Shown one piece after another: positions 1 through 9,215 of a DNA stretch of 64,000 nt. The DNA comes from Hsuehochloa calcarea. Its lineage: Eukaryota > Streptophyta > Magnoliopsida > Poales > Poaceae. A program made the translations under genes and the position numbers. The notes under the pieces are model-generated. The model had not been told where the DNA came from. It did not search any database and saw nothing but the letters and a program-made list of their open reading frames with translations. The stretch covers positions 4,464,001 through 4,528,000 of the forward strand of contig CM070605.1 of NCBI GenBank assembly GCA_036346395.1. The letters run 5' to 3'. The stretch's first letter is position 1. Each line of letters begins with the position of its first letter.

Positions 1-162
1 AAAATTCCGAAAAAAAATCTATTTTCATAAAAACTTTTTATTTAATTACACCCAGGCCCTTAAGAGGAATTTAATTAATTATTTACTGATACCATTAAAT
101 TAATGACTCTCCGAACAATAAGACGCGATTATTAAAATTAATATTATTTTCAGGGTATTACA
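1..162 (-). mobile_element. End of an LTR-type element inserted in copia RT
   Basis: The stretch is AT-rich and ends on the plus strand with GGGTATTACA. On the minus strand this is TGTAATACCC, a typical start of a plant gypsy LTR. Immediately to the right the minus-strand copia reverse-transcriptase frame begins abruptly, so this is best read as the edge of an LTR element inserted into the copia. The bases after it (ATAAC, 163-167) would be one copy of a target duplication; the other copy lies left of the window. Family and length cannot be judged. Confidence 0.5.
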
Positions 163-560
163 ATAACGATTCTGAACGAATCCTTAGTTGAGACAGGATA
201 AAAAGTGTTATTATAATCAATCCCCTCTCTTTGTGAGAAGCCTTTTGCTACGAGTCTTACTTTGAACCTTTCGATATTTCCCTTAGAGTCATGCTTGGTT
301 TTGTAGACCCATTTACAGCCTACTGTTTTGACTCCGTCAGGAATTTCTACTAAATCTCATACATCATTAGTGCTCATAGACTTTAGTTCATCCTTCATGG
401 CATCAAGCCATTTAGGACAATGTTCACTCATCATTGCTTCCTTATAAGAGGTGGAATCATCTACCTTCCCTATATCATTACTATCCTCATTCATGTAAAC
501 AACATAATCATTTGGGATGGCAGATCTTCTCTCCCATTTGTGATCTTCTAATAGGTTCAA
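163..560 (-). pseudogene. copia reverse transcriptase N-terminal fragment
   Basis: Minus-strand translation gives the start of a copia RT: a segment like MSEHCPKWLDAMKDEL, then the typical V-GCKWVYK and RLVAKGFSQ blocks, ending near 163. A TGA stop (plus-strand TCA at 357-359) replaces the tryptophan normally found in the DVWDLV-type motif. The frame is otherwise continuous on both sides of the stop. The catalytic YVDD block would lie beyond 163 and is absent. The fragment is truncated by the inserted element at 1-162 and cannot encode a working polymerase. Confidence 0.8.
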
Positions 561-579
561 GAACTATTGCGTAAGAAGG

Positions 580-1957
580 CTATTTGAGGCATGTGAGAGA
601 GCGCCGAGGCTCATCATTAGGTATGATATTAGGATTTTCAGAGACCTCAACGGTGGGTGCATCAAAAGATTTGGCATCTTTGGAGGTGCAACCACCAAGT
701 GCGAGAATAAAAATCTCGGGATAAGCGGTGAAGGGCGTAAACCCGCTTCTCTTCAAGATCAATTTTCCTAGGCTCGTGTCCTCATTATTTTCTAAGAACA
801 CAGCATGCCTTGTTTCTACAAACTTAGTTGTTCTATCAGGATAATAAAACCGATACCCTTTAGATCTTTCAGGGTACCCTATGAAATGGCAACTTACTGT
901 CTTAGGATCTAATTTTCCAATATGTGGATTAAATATCTTAGCTTCAGCACAACAACCCCATACTCTTAAATATTTCAAACTCGGTTTTCTCCCAGTCCAT
1001 AATTCATAAGGTGTTTTAGGTACTGATTTACTGGGAACCCTATTAATAATATGTGCTGCTGTCTTTAGTGCCTCCATCCATAAACCAGTTGATAAACTAG
1101 AGTAGCTAAGCATGCTCTGTACCATATCCATAAGTGTACGGTTGCGTCTCTCAGCTACCCCATTTTCTTTGAGGTTCACACGGTGTAGAATATTGGGCAA
1201 CAATGCCATTTTCCTGAAGGAACTTAGCGAAAGGGCCAGGAATTTGGCCATAAGGGGCATGTCTCCCGTAATATTCTCCCCCACGGTCCAATCTTACCAC
1301 TTTAATTCTTAGGTTGTGCTGATTTTCAACTTTAGCCTTAAATATCTTAAATTTATCAAGTGATTTAGATCGGTCCTTAATGGGAAAAATATAACCATAA
1401 CGGGAGAAATCATTAGTGAATGTAATGAAAGAATCAAAACCATCCACTGATGTCACAGGAATAGGACCACAAATATCAGTATGAATTAACTCTAATAGTC
1501 CTGAGCTGCGAGTTGCTCCCTTCTTTATTTTCTTTACGTATTTTCCTTTAATGCAATCAATGCAGTGGTCTGAGTCAGAGAAATCTAATGGTTGGAGAAT
1601 CTCTTCCTTAATGAGACGCTCCATTCTCCCCTTCGAAATGTGGCCTAAATGACAGTGCCACAGTTTCGAAGAAGTCTCATTATTCTTTTTACGCATAGTA
1701 TCACACACATTCAAAGATATCGGTGATTCATTAAGGGAAAGCATATAAAGCTTGTCTTGTCTAACAGCAAGACCAACATTATTTGAATTAAATGTGATAA
1801 CACACTTATTGTTACCAAAATTACATTTAAATCCATCATCGTCCAATAAAGATACTGAAATTAAATTCCTCCTAATGGAAGGAACAAAAACTACATTATT
1901 AAGACGAAGTGTGAAGCCGCTATCTAAAACTAAGGAAGCAGAACCAACCGATTCCAC
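580..1957 (-). pseudogene. copia integrase (GAG-pre-integrase, catalytic core, C-terminal part), frameshifted
   Basis: Two overlapping minus-strand frames (1151-1957 and 580-1284) together form a copia integrase. The right part has the zinc-binding H-H-C-C region (LWHCHLGH and HCIDCIKGK) and the catalytic-core start (HTDICGP, with the first Asp). The DRGGEY block holds the second Asp. The left part has NGVAERRNRTL, with the catalytic Glu, then the WGC and GYP blocks typical of the core end. The reading frame breaks near 1165, between the sequence before and after NGVAERRN, where one base is gained or lost. The enzyme would insert element cDNA into the genome; this copy is interrupted. Confidence 0.85.
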
Positions 1958-2997
1958 TTGACTTCTTTTCCATCCGCGACTCTAAGACTTCGCTCCCCTT
2001 TCTTAGTGTTCTCACGGTATGGAATCCTCAGAAGAGTTGGTAGCGTGTACGATTGCACCGAGTCAATCCACCAAGATTTAAGGGAAAAATTAGTATAAAG
2101 GGTTTCATCAACAAACGTTATAGAATCATTACCCTTCTTGGCGAGCCACTTTAGGAAACCAACACAATCCTTCTGGAAATGTCCTGGCTCCTTGCAGAAG
2201 TAACATGCATTCCCACTTGGTGCTTTAGCAGGAGCAACATTGGGCTTAGGTGTATTTTGCACCTTAGGCCCTGATTTATCTGAATTAGGAGAGTAGTGCA
2301 GCCTTTTCTTGGATTTGAAGTCCCCTGAGAACTTCCTTTTGCTAGGACCGCCAACTTGATTCACAAAATCTTTCTTTTCGGTCCTAATCCTTTCTTCCTC
2401 CTGGACACACATGGCGATAAGATCGCTCATGCTCCATTTATCTTTCTGAGTATTATAGTTTATCTTAAAGGCAGTGTACTCAGAAGGAAGAGAAGTCATA
2501 ATAAAGTGGACTAGGAAACCATAAGATATTTCCATGTCCATGCCCTTGAGTTTTCCAGGCATATCAGTCATCATCATGATGTGCTCTCTTATACTGCTGG
2601 ACCCGTCATACTTAGTGGAGAGAAGCCTCTGGATTAATGTGCTGGCATAAACCTTAGTGGAGCCTTTGAATTTCTCCTCTACTGAAGCCAGATACTCCTT
2701 AGCATTTTCAGAATCTGGGATTGCTCCCCTGATTCCAACTGAGATAGAGGTCTTCATAATCATTAGTGATAGACGGTTAGACCGCTCCCATTTTTCAGCA
2801 TTATTATCATATATTTTCTTTTTCTCATCGTAATCGTCCTCACCAATGGTGGGAGAAACGGGAGTAGGCACCCTTAATGCATAATCAAGGTCTAATACTC
2901 CAAGGACAACTGAAATTCTTTCTTTCCAAGCGGGGAAGTTGCTCCCCGTAAGCTGCTCAATGTTGTCAATTGTAGCGGCAACATTTGAAGCATTCAT
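1930..2997 (-). pseudogene. copia Gag with zinc knuckle, running into broken protease
   Basis: A 355-codon minus-strand frame starting at an ATG at 2997. Residues ~10-210 are a copia-type Gag: TGSNFPAWKERI near the start and a helical region with KLKGMDM and LPSEY. A CCHC zinc knuckle (CYFCKEPGHFQKDC) lies near residue 270. The frame then reaches SWWIDS, the start of the aspartic protease, but a single-base deletion destroys the D-S-G active-site reading. It continues out of frame until the stop. Gag forms the virus-like particle. The start is supported by the standard copia spacing to the knuckle. The Gag part itself is uninterrupted. Confidence 0.85.
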
Positions 2998-4154
2998 TGC
3001 TGAACATTAAAATACAGGGAAAAAATTAGAAATAACATAAAAGTATTGCATGCAATTAACCCTACGTTGGTTTGATTAATAACATGCAAAATACAGTTCT
3101 AGTTTATATCACCGTTGGGCAGAAAATAAAAAAGAACTTTAACAATTAATGTGGTTACACATGACTACAAACAACGTTGGTCAGTATGTAATCATGTGTA
3201 TACATAATGCTAAAATAAATCATAAAATTCTCTAATTAAAATATCTCGTTGGTTCAATTTTAATCAGAGACCGAATTTATACCGAAACATGAGCAATTAT
3301 CATTAATTAAAATAGTACACAAAATAAATAATAATAATAAAACTTAATCATAAAACCACTTTACAAAATGAAAAGCTACTGTGCAGCATCACACAGTTGA
3401 GTAATGAACATTAGATTAAACAGCGCACAAAAACTAAACTAAAATCACTTAATCATAGAAAATGGAGAAAGATATTGTTCGGCCTAAACACTGTTCCTGT
3501 GATGGCCTTCCTTCGGCCCATGCCGAACGGCCTGCTGGGCCTGCGTTCGTGCACGGTCGCCCGGCCCACTTCGGCTGATGAAAACGAAAGGACGCATTTG
3601 AACCGTCGGATCCGAACGTTCGGCCAAGATCACGCCCGTTTTAACACCGCCGGCCGAAAGATTCACGCGAGACGTCGGATTGAAATGGACGGCCAAGATC
3701 GATAGCAGCGTGATATAAAAACCGATGAAATCGGAAACCCTAAACCTAATTTTCATTCGTTCGTCTCCTCCGAAATCTCCGCGCGGCGAGAGACGCGCGG
3801 GCGAGGAGCGGCCGCAGCAGCTCCATCGCCGATGGCGCAAAGAAACGCAAGCGAGCGGAGCGGAGGCGGCGGCGCATCAAGAGGCGGCGCCCGTTAGCTC
3901 TCCTCGCCGGCGCTGCGTGATCGAGGTCGCGCGTGTGCGCCGAGTGGAGCTATGGCGGCGCCCGAGACCGGAGAAGACTCCAGATCTCCCAAAAACCGTA
4001 AGTGTTCGCCGCCTCTTCCGATTTTCGAGATTTCATTAGGGTTTCATCCCCTCCTTCTAAGTGCTAAGACGAGTCAATAGGATCAGATCCGGGCGAGGCC
4101 AGATCGGCTGAGGCTGATCTGGGACTAATCGGGTTCACTATGAGTCTAGGGCTA
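2998..4154 (-). other. copia leader between primer site and gag
   Basis: About 1.16 kb separates the primer-binding site from the gag start, long for a copia leader. 2998-3470 is AT-rich with no coding signal. 3477-4150 is GC-rich and on the opposite (plus) strand looks like a plant gene start, described in a separate entry. No element protein is encoded here. Confidence 0.6.
3480..4060 (+). promoter_or_regulatory. Gene-like promoter, 5' UTR and possible first exon, antisense inside copia leader
   Basis: On the plus strand this block has the layout of a grass gene start. GGCC/GGGCC-rich elements lie near 3480-3570, a TATAAAA box at 3714-3720, and a telo-box-like AAACCCTAAACC at 3735-3746. 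A GC-rich leader follows, then ATG at 3952 and a perfect splice-donor-like GTAAGT right after 3997. The short frame from 3952 would encode MAAPETGEDSRSPKN before the donor; an alternative ATG is at 3831. The elements are seen in the sequence. That they were captured from a host gene is inference; they could be an old part of this copia family. Confidence 0.4.
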
Positions 4155-4166
4155 GCTCTGATACCA
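4155..4166 (-). other. Primer-binding site of the outer copia
   Basis: The minus strand reads TGGTATCAGAGC, the perfect complement of the initiator methionine tRNA 3' end. It lies one base inside the LTR edge (4168). Reverse transcription would start here. Its position fixes the element's orientation and LTR boundary. Confidence 0.9.
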
Positions 4167-4167
4167 T

Positions 4168-4508
4168 TGTTAGAATAACAACTAAGCCTAAACAGAGTCT
4201 AATAACATGAACCCTAGATCAATTAGAGAACACCTAATAAACTTTAGTGCGGAATCATTAACATACCATTAGATGAGGATGCCATCGTGATTGTTTGAGA
4301 GTCGGTCTGGGATGGTGTAGATCTGAGCGCCGGGATGACAATGGTGGCCGTCAGTCCAAATCTCGCGATGTCGTAGTTGTGGCCTTCGTTCTCCTCAGCG
4401 CTTCGTTACCGATCGGGCGTGTGTGTGGGACGTTCTTGAGTTTTGAATACTTAGCCCAAAACCCTGCCGTATCCCTCTGATTTATGTAGCGCTAGAGGAG
4501 ACCGGGAC
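4168..4508 (-). repeat. Outer copia 5' LTR, first part
   Basis: Starts TGTTAGAATAAC next to the primer site and stops where the nested element inserted after GGGAC (4504-4508). It resumes at 9118. The total LTR length without the duplicated target is about 439 bp. The matching 3' LTR is outside the window. Confidence 0.8.
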
Positions 4509-5640
4509 TGATACGGGGGGATGCCCGATCTTCTTGGTGAGTAACCGTGGATAACTGATATGAAGTAGACGATGTCGCTAGCTGAACACTCGCGCCAATG
4601 CACGAACCCTCAACTCTTTGGAATACGCCCAAAACACACCGGATAGTTGATCGTCGCGAGACCACGAACGACGATCGCCAAGTCCCCAATTCCCAATGGA
4701 ACGACGGCTTGACCTTGAATTGTAGAATGAACCAATGGACCGCCTAGTCCTCTCTCAAAGTCCTCGCATGAACTCTGGTTTCGAAAGAACAAGCAATAGC
4801 TATGTTTCTATTCTTATGCATAAACTGGTCTGAGGTTACAATGGGGGTCTAACCCTCAATATATAGTGCCCCTTCTCCTCCTTATGGCTGGCCAAGAGGC
4901 CCTACTCCTACTCTAATTCGGAATTAGAACTCCTACTCCAATTCCGACTCAATCTAAAACAAAAAGGAAACTCTAATTTTACAACCGTCATATTGTTTCG
5001 GTCATATCTTTTGACTCCATAAGAATTTCGGAGTGATACAGGATCCGTTGGATCGGGCTTGAAGTTAGCTTTCCAACAAGACCAAAAACACCCCAATCGG
5101 ACTTCGTATGAGAAAGTTATGACCTTTTTACTCCGGACTGTCCTGCTGATTCCGAATCCGAATTTGATGCTGATTCCGAATCCGAATTGAATTCTGAGTT
5201 GATTCCGAATTTGATTTCGGTTGGGGTTGTGGGAGATATGAATTGGGCTTGAAAATCTTATCCAAAACTTGAGCTTTAAGTCCCCTTTTGCTTTCCCATC
5301 ACACGAGGTTCTTTCCTCCTTGATCAGCCGCATGGACTGCTTGACTTTCTCCTTCCCAACCGCTTTGACCTTCTTATTCTTCATCAGTAGGCAACAACTA
5401 TGGTTACCTTCCTCCTTGTGTTCCTCTATTACTTTGGCTCCGGCCTCCCTCTCCTCCCTCTCGGTTCCAAATACTTTAAGTTTATCAAACCTGAGAATGC
5501 GCAAAGTATTGATTTTACGTAGTATCCAATTCTTATGGAAAACACAAGGAAACTCATTAAGAAACAAATGCACCTGTTGTTTTAGAAGTTTAGTTCTTCC
5601 TTCATGAACAACCTCATAATTAGTAGAGATATCCTCATCA
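4509..5640 (-). repeat. 3' LTR of the gag-only element
   Basis: 1132 bp, almost identical to 7981-9112. It contains the motif AGCTTTCCAACAAGACC near 5067, which also occurs in LTR-like sequence near 33750. Open frames in it on both strands (for example 4908-5573 minus, 5269-5607 plus) recur in the other LTR only because the LTRs are copies; they match no protein family I recognise. Confidence 0.9.
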
Positions 5641-5650
5641 TCCTCCCTTT
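5641..5650 (-). other. Polypurine tract of the gag-only element
   Basis: The minus strand reads AAAGGGAGGA directly before the 3' LTR, the expected second-strand primer. Confidence 0.75.
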
Positions 5651-5651
5651 C

Positions 5652-6308
5652 TTAAAGAAAAGCCGTCCTCGGCTTTTGATAGCCTTTAGCGTCCTTCTCG
5701 GTTATTGTAGGTGTTGTAGGTATCAAATCATCATGACAAAACCACAGGGCAGCAAGCACTCCATCCCCAACCGTGGTTATCTCCTCGTCTTTTACTTCCA
5801 ACGATGCCTGTTGTTGAACATTCAATTCCTCTTCTTTAATATCAACCTGCACAATGTGAGAAACAACACTAGAAGTAGCGAGTAAATCGTTAATTTCAGC
5901 AGTAACAACACTTTGGCTATCATCTACTTCTCTCTTTTCTGTTGGTGTATCTCTCTCACACTCAATGGAGATGCTCTCAACCTCACATTTGGTGGAATCA
6001 CACAGCTCACGCTCTTTATCATTCTCACTCAATTTGGTTTTGGCTATGTGGCTCTCATTCTCACATGGGTTTGGATACATCGCATCCACCAAAGATTGTG
6101 AGTCAGCAATGGAGCAATCACGAGTAACCACAATCTCTTCATGAAGCAATGAAGCAATACTACATGAAGCCGGGAAAATCCCCTGCTCGGTCTTCTTCTC
6201 TTGTGTCACACAAGTGGACTTCAAACCTTGTCGCAACCCTGTCAACTTTTCCACTAGGGAACGCTTGTAGTGGTAAGGTACAAAACGTGCACGCAAATGC
6301 TGTTTCAT
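5652..6308 (-). CDS. Second frame of gag-only element: short Gag tail plus unrecognised acidic region
   Basis: A 218-codon open frame directly following the gag frame after an in-frame TAG. Its first ~30 residues (MKQHLRARFVPYHYKRSL, then LTGLRQG) are the usual Gag continuation after a tryptophan-rich block. So the TAG at 6309-6311 splits one Gag, or is read through. From about residue 35 the protein no longer looks like Gag: it is acidic, Glu/Ser/Thr-rich and without a zinc knuckle. I do not recognise the rest. It stays open for over 500 bp in a young element, so it may be a real product, but no function can be assigned. Confidence 0.5.
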   Translation of the reverse strand: MKQHLRARFVPYHYKRSLVEKLTGLRQGLKSTCVTQEKKTEQGIFPASCSIASLLHEEIVVTRDCSIADSQSLVDAMYPNPCENESHIAKTKLSENDKERELCDSTKCEVESISIECERDTPTEKREVDDSQSVVTAEINDLLATSSVVSHIVQVDIKEEELNVQQQASLEVKDEEITTVGDGVLAALWFCHDDLIPTTPTITEKDAKGYQKPRTAFL

Positions 6309-6794
6309 CTACTCCCAGGTGATAATCGGCAATTCATGGCGCTCCATACGCATACGAACAAATCGCTCCCACCAATGTGTGGCATAATCAACCAAACCAT
6401 TGGACGCAAGTAAGAGCTTCCTCTCATTGGAATAGTTGTGCATCCGAAATATCATATCAATTTCAAGCTCCCAATTAAGGTATTCTTCCACATTTGCACG
6501 ACCTGAAAATATAGGGATAGAAAATTTGGGCTTAGTGACAAAATCCTTACGATGCACATTGGGGTGGTTGAACATGGTGCGCGACTCAAGAAGTTGTTGT
6601 TGATGTCCGTGCGTAGTGCGTAACCTCCTCCCGAGGTTGTTCAATTTACACCGAACGGCCCCAAGCTCATCGCGCACACCATTATCACGATCAAGAAGTT
6701 GCTTTTGTAGCATCTGCATAAGCGAGTGTACTCCATCCATGTAAGCGATAGATCCTCCTGATGACCTGACATGGCAACAACTCACAAATAGCAA
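6309..6794 (-). CDS. Gag N-terminal domain of the gag-only element
   Basis: 161 codons on the minus strand. The C-terminal half is a clear Ty3/gypsy retrotransposon Gag: KFSIPIFSGRANVEEYLNWE, then WELEIDMIFRMHN and ATHWWERF. The first ~70 residues form a Gln/Leu-rich probable coiled coil. The frame ends at a TAG just before MKQHLRARF, where an intact Gag would continue. The product would package element RNA into particles supplied or completed by another gypsy. No pol follows. Confidence 0.75.
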   Translation of the reverse strand: MLFVSCCHVRSSGGSIAYMDGVHSLMQMLQKQLLDRDNGVRDELGAVRCKLNNLGRRLRTTHGHQQQLLESRTMFNHPNVHRKDFVTKPKFSIPIFSGRANVEEYLNWELEIDMIFRMHNYSNERKLLLASNGLVDYATHWWERFVRMRMERHELPIITWE

Positions 6795-7969
6795 ACGCGA
6801 TTATATCCAGGTTAGTAAAACAAAACAGCTCTCTCTCTCTCTCTACGCTCGCAACTCACTGTCCTGAAAACAAGACAAGCTTACCGTTCCAAAGTGAATC
6901 AAGGACTGCAAAACGACACTTGTGATAGCGAACGACCTCAACCCGGTAATGTATGAGCGTAACCAAGAGCAAAGGTAGTACACGAACGGGTGTAGGTGGA
7001 GCTTGGTAAGGTATGTGTATAACCTATGCAAACGGATATTCAAGTTGTTGTAAAGCTAAGTAATGATCCAAGCTAGATTCTTTTGCCTATGTGCTGATCC
7101 AATGGGTTTAAGTGAAAAGGATGAACGCACACGAAAGACAAATGTGACTCAATGCAAACAAAGGAATGAGCTAGCGAGACGGGATCTGAAAATGAGATCA
7201 AGCTAGCTCGTTTTGCACCAAGTACAAAGAGAGACGCTAGCCAATTGCAATTGAAAATAGTAGGGCACAAGATTGCTCAAAAAAAATGACTACACAATCT
7301 GAAATAATGATGGGCTGGTACTGTAGCAACCAAAAAATGTATAATACTATAGCAATCGGCCAAAGATTTTTTTTTTCTTCCTCTCTTTTCTTTCGCAAAA
7401 ATTCTGTTTTTGCTCTCAGTTTTTTTTATACTTTTTTTTAATGCCGTGGCTCTTGCTATTGTGCGGCTGCCTTTTTTTTTTTTTTTTTGCTTTTCTCAAT
7501 GGCCGAAAGTATTTTGCTACCCTCGTGGGTGCATAAGCCCAAAAATTCAGCAATGTGTAAACAATGTTCAATAAGCAGCCCTAATACAATATCAAAAGCT
7601 AGTCTCACAAGATGAAAGGATAAAAGTGAAGCGGAGCCCGGACGCAAAAGTTACGACCGAATTACAAACAGTGTACCAATTGAACTCGGATTTAACGAAA
7701 ATTGAGTTCATGGACTGAATTTGAATTTTGGATTTTTTTTTGGTTTTTTTTGAAGGAAACAAGGAACAAGGTATGCAAAGGAAACACTTAGATCAGCACT
7801 AAACAAAAAATTATAATGGACTAAAACCTAACAAAACTCACAAGAAATAACAGATTGAAACTAGGGTTTGGAATTTTTGTGTTGCAATTTTCGGTTTAGT
7901 GGACTATAGGACAGAAAAAACGAAACTAAACTAAGGGTAAAAAAAACTCTCACCGAGTAAACCTAGAAT
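6795..7969 (-). other. Leader of the gag-only element
   Basis: Between primer site and gag. It is AT-rich and simple-sequence rich, with a CT run at 6829-6843 and a T run near 7471-7487. No coding capacity is evident; short frames here match nothing. It probably holds RNA packaging signals, but none can be pointed to. Confidence 0.5.
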
Positions 7970-7978
7970 CTGATACCA
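7969..7978 (-). other. Primer-binding site of the gag-only element
   Basis: The minus strand reads TGGTATCAGATTC starting two bases inside the LTR edge (7981). The first ten bases match the initiator methionine tRNA site and the rest diverges. It sets the 5' LTR as the right-hand one. Confidence 0.8.
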
Positions 7979-7980
7979 TA

Positions 7981-9112
7981 TGATACGGGGGGATGCCCGA
8001 TCTTCTTGGTGAGTAACCGTGGATAACTGATATGAAGTAGACGATGTCGCTAGCTGAACACTCGCGCCAATGCACGAACCCTCAACTCTTTGGAATACGC
8101 CCAAAACACACCGGATAGTTGATCGTCGCGAGACCACGAACGACGATCGCCAAGTCCCTAATTCCCAATGGAACGACGGCTTGACCTTGAATTGTAGAAT
8201 GAACCAATGGACCGCCTAGTCCTCTCTCAAAGTCCTCGCATGAACTCTGGTTTCGAAAGAACAAGCAATAGCTATGTTTCTATTCTTATGCATAAACTGG
8301 TCTGAGGTTACAATGGGGGTCTAACCCTCAATATATAGTGCCCCTTCTCCTCCTTATGGCTGGCCAAGAGGCCCTACTCCTACTCTAATTCGGAATTAGA
8401 ACTCCTACTCCAATTCCGACTCAATCTAAAACAAAAAGGAAACTCTAATTTTACAACCATCATATTGTTTCGGTCATATCTTTTGACTCCATAAGAATTT
8501 CGGAGTGATACAGGATCCGTTGGATCGGGCTTGAAGTTAGCTTTCCAACAAGACCACAAACACCCCAATCGGACTTCGTATGAGAAAGTTATGATCTTTT
8601 TACTCCGGACTGTCCTGCTGATTCCGAATCCGAATTTGATGCTGATTCCGAATCCGAATTGAATTCTGAGTTGATTCCGAATTTGATTTCGGTTGGGGTT
8701 GTGGGAGATCTGAATTGGGCTTGAAAATCTTATCCAAAACTTGAGCTTTAAGTCCCCTTTTGCTTTCCCATCACACGAGCTTCTTTCCTCCTTGATCAGC
8801 CGCATGGACTGCTTGACTTTCTCCTTCCCAACCGCTTTGACCTTCTTATTCTTCATCAGTAGGCAACAACTATGGTTACCTTCCTCCTTGTGCTCCTCTA
8901 TTACTTTGGCTCCGGCCTCCCTCTCCTCCCTCTCGGTTCCAAATACTTTAAGTTTATCAAACCTGAGAATGCGCAAAGTATTGATTTTACGTAGTATCCA
9001 ATTCTTATGGAAAACACAAGGAAACTCATTAAGAAACAAATGCACCTGTTGTTTTAGAAGTTTAGTTCTTCCTTCATGAACAACCTCATAATTAGTAGAG
9101 ATATCCTCATCA
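7981..9112 (-). repeat. 5' LTR of the gag-only element
   Basis: 1132 bp copy of 4509-5640, followed by the second GGGAC (9113-9117). The low number of differences by eye (about seven) is the basis for calling the element young. Confidence 0.9.
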
Positions 9113-9117
9113 GGGAC

Positions 9118-9215
9118 CAAAACCAAAGCAGTTGGAGCCGCCCCCGATCAGGGCGCGTTGGTGGGCTTTGCCCCGTGAGACTCGGTCTCGGCAGTTAGCC
9201 GAGATCAATCTAACA
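9118..9215 (-). repeat. Outer copia 5' LTR, remainder
   Basis: Continues the LTR interrupted at 4508 and ends TCTAACA, the inverse of its TGTTAGA start. GCCCC (9216-9220) follows as the likely target duplication, whose partner is outside the window. Confidence 0.75.

Larger units (their letters stand above)
4509..9112 (-). mobile_element. Complete gag-only (non-autonomous) LTR retrotransposon nested in copia LTR
   Basis: The element is 4604 bp with two 1132 bp LTRs (4509-5640 and 7981-9112), both starting TGATACGGGG and ending CCTCATCA. It is flanked by the target duplication GGGAC (4504-4508 and 9113-9117). On the minus strand the order is LTR, primer site, gag-like frame, a second frame, polypurine tract, LTR. 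The 2340 bp interior has no protease, RT, RNase H or integrase, so movement needs proteins from another element. About seven substitutions and no indels were seen by eye between the LTRs, which points to a recent insertion. Its Gag is of the Ty3/gypsy type. Confidence 0.92.
163..9215 (-). mobile_element. Ty1/copia LTR retrotransposon, 5' part, broken and nested
   Basis: A minus-strand copia element. Reading from right to left it has a 5' LTR (9215-9118 continuing at 4508-4168), a primer-binding site, a long leader, gag, protease, integrase and the first part of reverse transcriptase. The RT is cut at 163 by another element, so RNase H and the 3' LTR are outside the window or lost. The LTR ends TGTTAGA...TCTAACA are inverted as expected. 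The order gag-PR-IN-RT is diagnostic of copia. Coding frames carry at least three disruptions, so the element is not autonomous. The copia lineage was not resolved. Confidence 0.85.

Noticed and set aside
5269..5607. 112-codon ORF repeated almost unchanged at 8741-9079
   Set aside because: The apparent conservation is only because both lie in the two LTRs of one young element.
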